From: Gammaproteobacteria bacterium
GTDB lineage: Bacteria; Pseudomonadota; Gammaproteobacteria; SZUA-229
Assembly: GCA_029880105.1 (NCBI GenBank)
Contig: JAOUPA010000071.1
Coordinates: 1 to 9,639, forward strand
DNA: 9,639 nt
Direction of reading: 5' to 3'
Made by a program: the position numbers and the translations under genes. Positions 7,730-9,639 of this stretch are shown here, one piece after another; positions within the stretch are counted from its first letter, which is position 1; every line of letters begins with the position of its first letter. The notes below the pieces were generated by a model that did no database searches, was not told the DNA's origin, and saw only the letters and a program-made list of their open reading frames with translations.

Positions 7730-7787
7730 GAAAAAATTTTCAAAAAAATAAAAAAACATTTGATAATTTTAAATATAGTTTTATACT
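7730..7787 (+). promoter_or_regulatory. Strong sigma70-type promoter with A-tract upstream region, for the H1-like gene
   Basis: TTGATA (7760-7765) and TATACT (7782-7787) each match five of six consensus bases, with a 16-bp spacer. Transcription would begin near 7794 and give a leader of about 26 nt containing the Shine-Dalgarno sequence AGAGGA (7807-7812). Upstream, 7733-7758 is almost pure A/T with phased A-tracts, like an UP element bound by the RNA polymerase alpha subunit. It includes the palindromic GAAAAAATTTTC. This suggests high expression, which fits an abundant DNA-binding protein. Confidence 0.7.
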
Positions 7788-7819
7788 CCGACTTGTAACC
7801 CACAAAAGAGGATGCAGAA

Positions 7820-8554
7820 ATGGCTCTAACCAAAGCTAAAACTAAGAAAAAAACAACTGCCAAAGCGGCAGCAAAAAAGAAGACAGCTGCAAAAGGCAAG
7901 GTAGCTAAGAAGAAAGTTACAAAGCGTAAAGCAGCTACAAAGAAGGTTGCCAAGAAAAAGGCAGCACCAAAGAAAAAAGTAGCTAAGAAGAAGGTTGTCA
8001 AGAAAAAGGCAGCGCCAAAGAAAAAAGTAGCTAAGAAGAAGGTTGCCAAGAAAAAGGCAGCACCAAAGAAAAAGGTAGCTAAGAAGAAGGTTGCCAAGAA
8101 AAAGGCAGCGCCAAAGAAAAAAGTAGCTAAGAAGAAGGTTGCCAAGAAAAAGGCAGCTGGAACCAAAAAAAAAAGCGTAGCCGCTAAGAAAAAAGAGGCG
8201 GCGGCCAAGAAAAGGGCCGCCGCTGCTAAGAAAAAAGCGGCTGCTGCTAAAAGAAAGGCTGCGGCAACAAAAAGAAAAGCAGCGGCAGAACGTAAGAAAA
8301 AAGCCCGTGAAGCGGCGAAGCTGGCCAAGCAGAAAACGCGTGAGCGTATAGCTGCAACAGCAGCAGCTCTGGCAGCAGCAAAAGCAGAAGTTGCGGCTAG
8401 TAAGAAGCGTCAGGACTTGATTCTTAAGATGTCAGAGAAGAAAGAAGCGGCAATTGCCTCATTTGTAGAAAAATGGAGCAAAAAAGAAATGGCCAAGATT
8501 GAAAAGGCCATGAAGCCGGGAAAACGCAAAAAACGTCGTGCCAAAAAGGCATAA
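7820..8554 (+). CDS. Histone H1-like lysine/alanine-rich DNA-binding protein
   Basis: A 244-aa, very basic protein; by hand count about 39% of residues are Lys. It resembles the C-terminal arm of eukaryotic histone H1 and bacterial AlgP/Hc-type proteins, and probably binds DNA or another polyanion. Residues 1-47 are irregular K/A/T-rich sequence. Residues 48-111 are four 16-aa repeats (AAPKKKVAKKKVAKKK, with one Val for Ala in the first). Residues 112-170 are K/A/R-rich. Residues 171-232 differ and look helical (an Ala-rich stretch, then SEKKEAAIASFVEKWSKKEMAKIEKA). The tail from 234 is again basic (GKRKKRRAKKA). The AlgP N-terminal coiled-coil domain is absent, so the name algP is not used. 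The ATG at 7820 has AGAGGA seven bases away. It has its own promoter and terminator, so it is probably a single-gene unit. Function is inferred from composition only. Oddities are the tandem repeats and a ten-A run at codons 116-119. Confidence 0.85.
   Translation: MALTKAKTKKKTTAKAAAKKKTAAKGKVAKKKVTKRKAATKKVAKKKAAPKKKVAKKKVVKKKAAPKKKVAKKKVAKKKAAPKKKVAKKKVAKKKAAPKKKVAKKKVAKKKAAGTKKKSVAAKKKEAAAKKRAAAAKKKAAAAKRKAAATKRKAAAERKKKAREAAKLAKQKTRERIAATAAALAAAKAEVAASKKRQDLILKMSEKKEAAIASFVEKWSKKEMAKIEKAMKPGKRKKRRAKKA
7961..8152 (+). repeat. Four tandem 48-bp repeats inside the H1-like gene
   Basis: Units start at 7961, 8009, 8057 and 8105, and each encodes 16 residues in frame. Units 2 and 4 are identical at all 48 bases. 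Unit 3 differs from them at two silent positions (GCA for GCG, AAG for AAA). Unit 1 differs by a silent GCA and by GTC (Val) for GCC (Ala). The alternation suggests duplication of a 96-bp pair. A degenerate partial unit precedes 7961, and the array stops sharply after 8152. Confidence 0.93.
8165..8174 (+). repeat. A10 homopolymer in the H1-like coding sequence
   Basis: Ten consecutive A residues encode Lys116-Lys118 and the first base of Ser119. Nine A residues would give a TAG stop after residue 119. Eleven would give a TAA stop after residue 122. The run therefore marks the point where slippage would detach the C-terminal half of the protein. Only the run and the downstream stops are seen directly. 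Confidence 0.9.
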
Positions 8555-8589
8555 GACGTAAGCGTTCAAGCTGAGAAGCTTAGTGTAAG

Positions 8590-8619
8590 GGGCACTCGTC
8601 TTCGACGAGTGCCCTTTTT
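8590..8619 (+). terminator. Strong intrinsic terminator after the H1-like gene
   Basis: A perfect 11-bp GC-rich stem (GGGCACTCGTC, 8590-8600, with GACGAGTGCCC, 8604-8614) has a three-base TTC loop and is followed directly by five T residues (8615-8619). It begins 36 bp after the stop codon. A second, smaller hairpin (AAGCT / AGCTT around GAGA, 8568-8581) lies just upstream. The terminator separates the H1-like transcript from xerD. Confidence 0.93.
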
Positions 8620-8651
8620 ATTGAAAAATATGAAGGTTTTGATGGAGGCTG

Positions 8652-9575
8652 ATGGCTAGGGTTGATCATATTCCAGTTGATGAGCAAAAATTGCTGGAGC
8701 AGTTTCTTGATCATCTATGGATGGAGAATGCGCTCAGCGAAAATACACTGGCGGCTTATCGAAATGATCTGGCTGGCTTTGCCCTGTGGCTGAACCAGCA
8801 GGGACAGGTATTCTGTTCTGCCAATACACGTTCGGTGCAGGATTATTTGAATCAGCAGCATCAGGTGGGTGGTAAAACACGTTCTGCGGCTCGATTACTC
8901 TCATCATTACGACGGTTTTACGGTTTTTTACTACGTGAACACCATATTCAGGTAAATCCAACCAAATTACTGGAATCACCCAAAGGTGAACAGTCGTTAC
9001 CTGCAACGCTAAACGAGATGCAGGTAGAGCAATTATTAGATTCACCGGACGTTACTGATATGCTAGGTTTGCGTGACCGCGCTATGCTAGAGCTACTTTA
9101 TGCCACGGGCTTGCGAGTCTCTGAACTGGTAGATTTGCAACTATCACAACTATCGTTGGAGCCAGGTGTGCTTCGTGTTATTGGCAAGGGCGATAAAGAG
9201 CGATTGGTCCCTGTTGGCGAAGTTGCTCTGGACTGGATAATCCGTTATCTAAAACAGGCCCGTTCGGTGCTTTTACCGGCACAAGCCAGGGCAACGAATG
9301 CGATTTTTGTCACTACCCGTGGCCAGGCGATGAGCCGCCAGGCGTTCTGGTACATGATCAAACGATACGGAAAAAAGGCGGGTATTAATACAGAAACGCT
9401 ATCGCCTCATACCTTGCGCCACGCCTTTGCTACGCATTTGCTCAATCATGGAGCTGACTTGAGGGTGGTACAAATGCTGCTTGGGCACAGCGATATATCC
9501 ACCACGCAGATATACACGCATGTGGCAGATCAACGCCTGCAGGACCTGTACCACCAGCATCACCCTCGGGGTTGA
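8652..9575 (+). CDS. xerD: Site-specific tyrosine recombinase XerD
   Basis: Acts with XerC at the chromosomal dif site to resolve chromosome dimers, activated by FtsK at the division septum; it also resolves plasmid multimers. The 307-aa length is slightly more than E. coli XerD (298), from a few extra N-terminal residues. The N-terminal core-binding domain (about 10-110) includes LSENTLAAYRNDL. The catalytic domain has the full active-site set: R155 (ATGLRVSEL), K179 (VIGKGDKERLVP), H253 and R256 (SPHTLRHAFATHLLNHGADL), H279 (LLGHSD) and nucleophile Y288 (STTQIYTHV). The C-terminus LYHQHHPRG matches the XerD ending (LHQQHHPRA in E. coli), which favours XerD over XerC. The ATG has GGAGG (8644-8648) only three bases away. 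It follows a strong terminator, so its promoter must lie in the short gap or transcription must read through. dsbC is a common downstream neighbour but lies beyond this window. Confidence 0.96.
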   Translation: MARVDHIPVDEQKLLEQFLDHLWMENALSENTLAAYRNDLAGFALWLNQQGQVFCSANTRSVQDYLNQQHQVGGKTRSAARLLSSLRRFYGFLLREHHIQVNPTKLLESPKGEQSLPATLNEMQVEQLLDSPDVTDMLGLRDRAMLELLYATGLRVSELVDLQLSQLSLEPGVLRVIGKGDKERLVPVGEVALDWIIRYLKQARSVLLPAQARATNAIFVTTRGQAMSRQAFWYMIKRYGKKAGINTETLSPHTLRHAFATHLLNHGADLRVVQMLLGHSDISTTQIYTHVADQRLQDLYHQHHPRG

Positions 9576-9586
9576 GTGTGTAAAGA

Positions 9587-9616
9587 TTATCCAGCGGTGA
9601 TGGAATTATCTATAAT
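9587..9616 (+). promoter_or_regulatory. Candidate promoter for the next gene downstream
   Basis: A perfect TATAAT (9611-9616) lies 35 bp after the xerD stop. TTATCC (9587-9592), 18 bp upstream of it, is a weak -35. The sequence from 9617 to the edge contains no start codon that can be judged, so the target gene is unknown. Confidence 0.4.
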
Positions 9617-9639
9617 AGCGACTGTCTAGAAACTGACGT

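Noticed and set aside
7723..8328. Reading frame on the minus strand opposite the H1-like gene (201 codons, rich in Phe, Ala and Leu)
   Set aside because: It is the mirror of the lysine/alanine repeats (AAG/AAA read backwards as Leu/Phe codons). It has no ribosome-binding site, and the plus strand has a strong promoter, a good ribosome-binding site and a terminator.
8652..9575. Phage or integron integrase instead of XerD
   Set aside because: Near full-length likeness to XerD, including the C-terminal HQHHPRG ending, in a housekeeping context with no attachment site or mobile genes.

Overview
The window is a chromosomal segment from a gammaproteobacterium of moderate G+C content. The evidence is the conserved neighbourhood valS - small ORF - pepA / lptF-lptG - RDD protein, together with a XerD that is close to the enterobacterial protein across its whole length. 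I cannot name the genus. There is no sign of an insertion sequence, prophage, CRISPR array, tRNA or rRNA gene. No stretch of more than 300 bases lacks a gene.

Left part (1-3642, all on the minus strand): the first 521 codons of valS (valyl-tRNA synthetase, cut by the left edge), then a small, very charged protein of 123 aa of unknown function, then a complete pepA (leucyl aminopeptidase). In many gammaproteobacteria holC (DNA polymerase III chi) lies between pepA and valS. Here there is no room for it, and only the small charged protein is present.

Middle (3643-5919, plus strand): a 94-bp divergent spacer separates pepA from lptF and lptG. These two encode the inner-membrane permease pair of the Lpt lipopolysaccharide exporter. 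lptG starts with GTG and overlaps the lptF stop codon by four bases. lptG converges on a small RDD-family membrane protein (5949-6413, minus).

Right part (6559-9639, plus strand): a secreted outer-membrane beta-barrel candidate resembling the chromosomal TraF-like/FadL-like family; a lysine/alanine-rich histone H1-like protein behind a strong sigma70-type promoter; a strong intrinsic terminator; xerD, the tyrosine recombinase of the XerCD chromosome-dimer system; and a probable promoter for the next gene at the right edge.

Most of the window is core housekeeping sequence. The least ordinary part is the H1-like gene. Its basic arm contains four 48-bp tandem repeats, of which the second and fourth are identical. 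A run of ten A residues follows 12 bases after the array. Losing or gaining one A there would end the protein within a few codons, so both repeat-number change and slippage could alter this DNA-binding protein. That is a hypothesis from the sequence, not a demonstrated mechanism.
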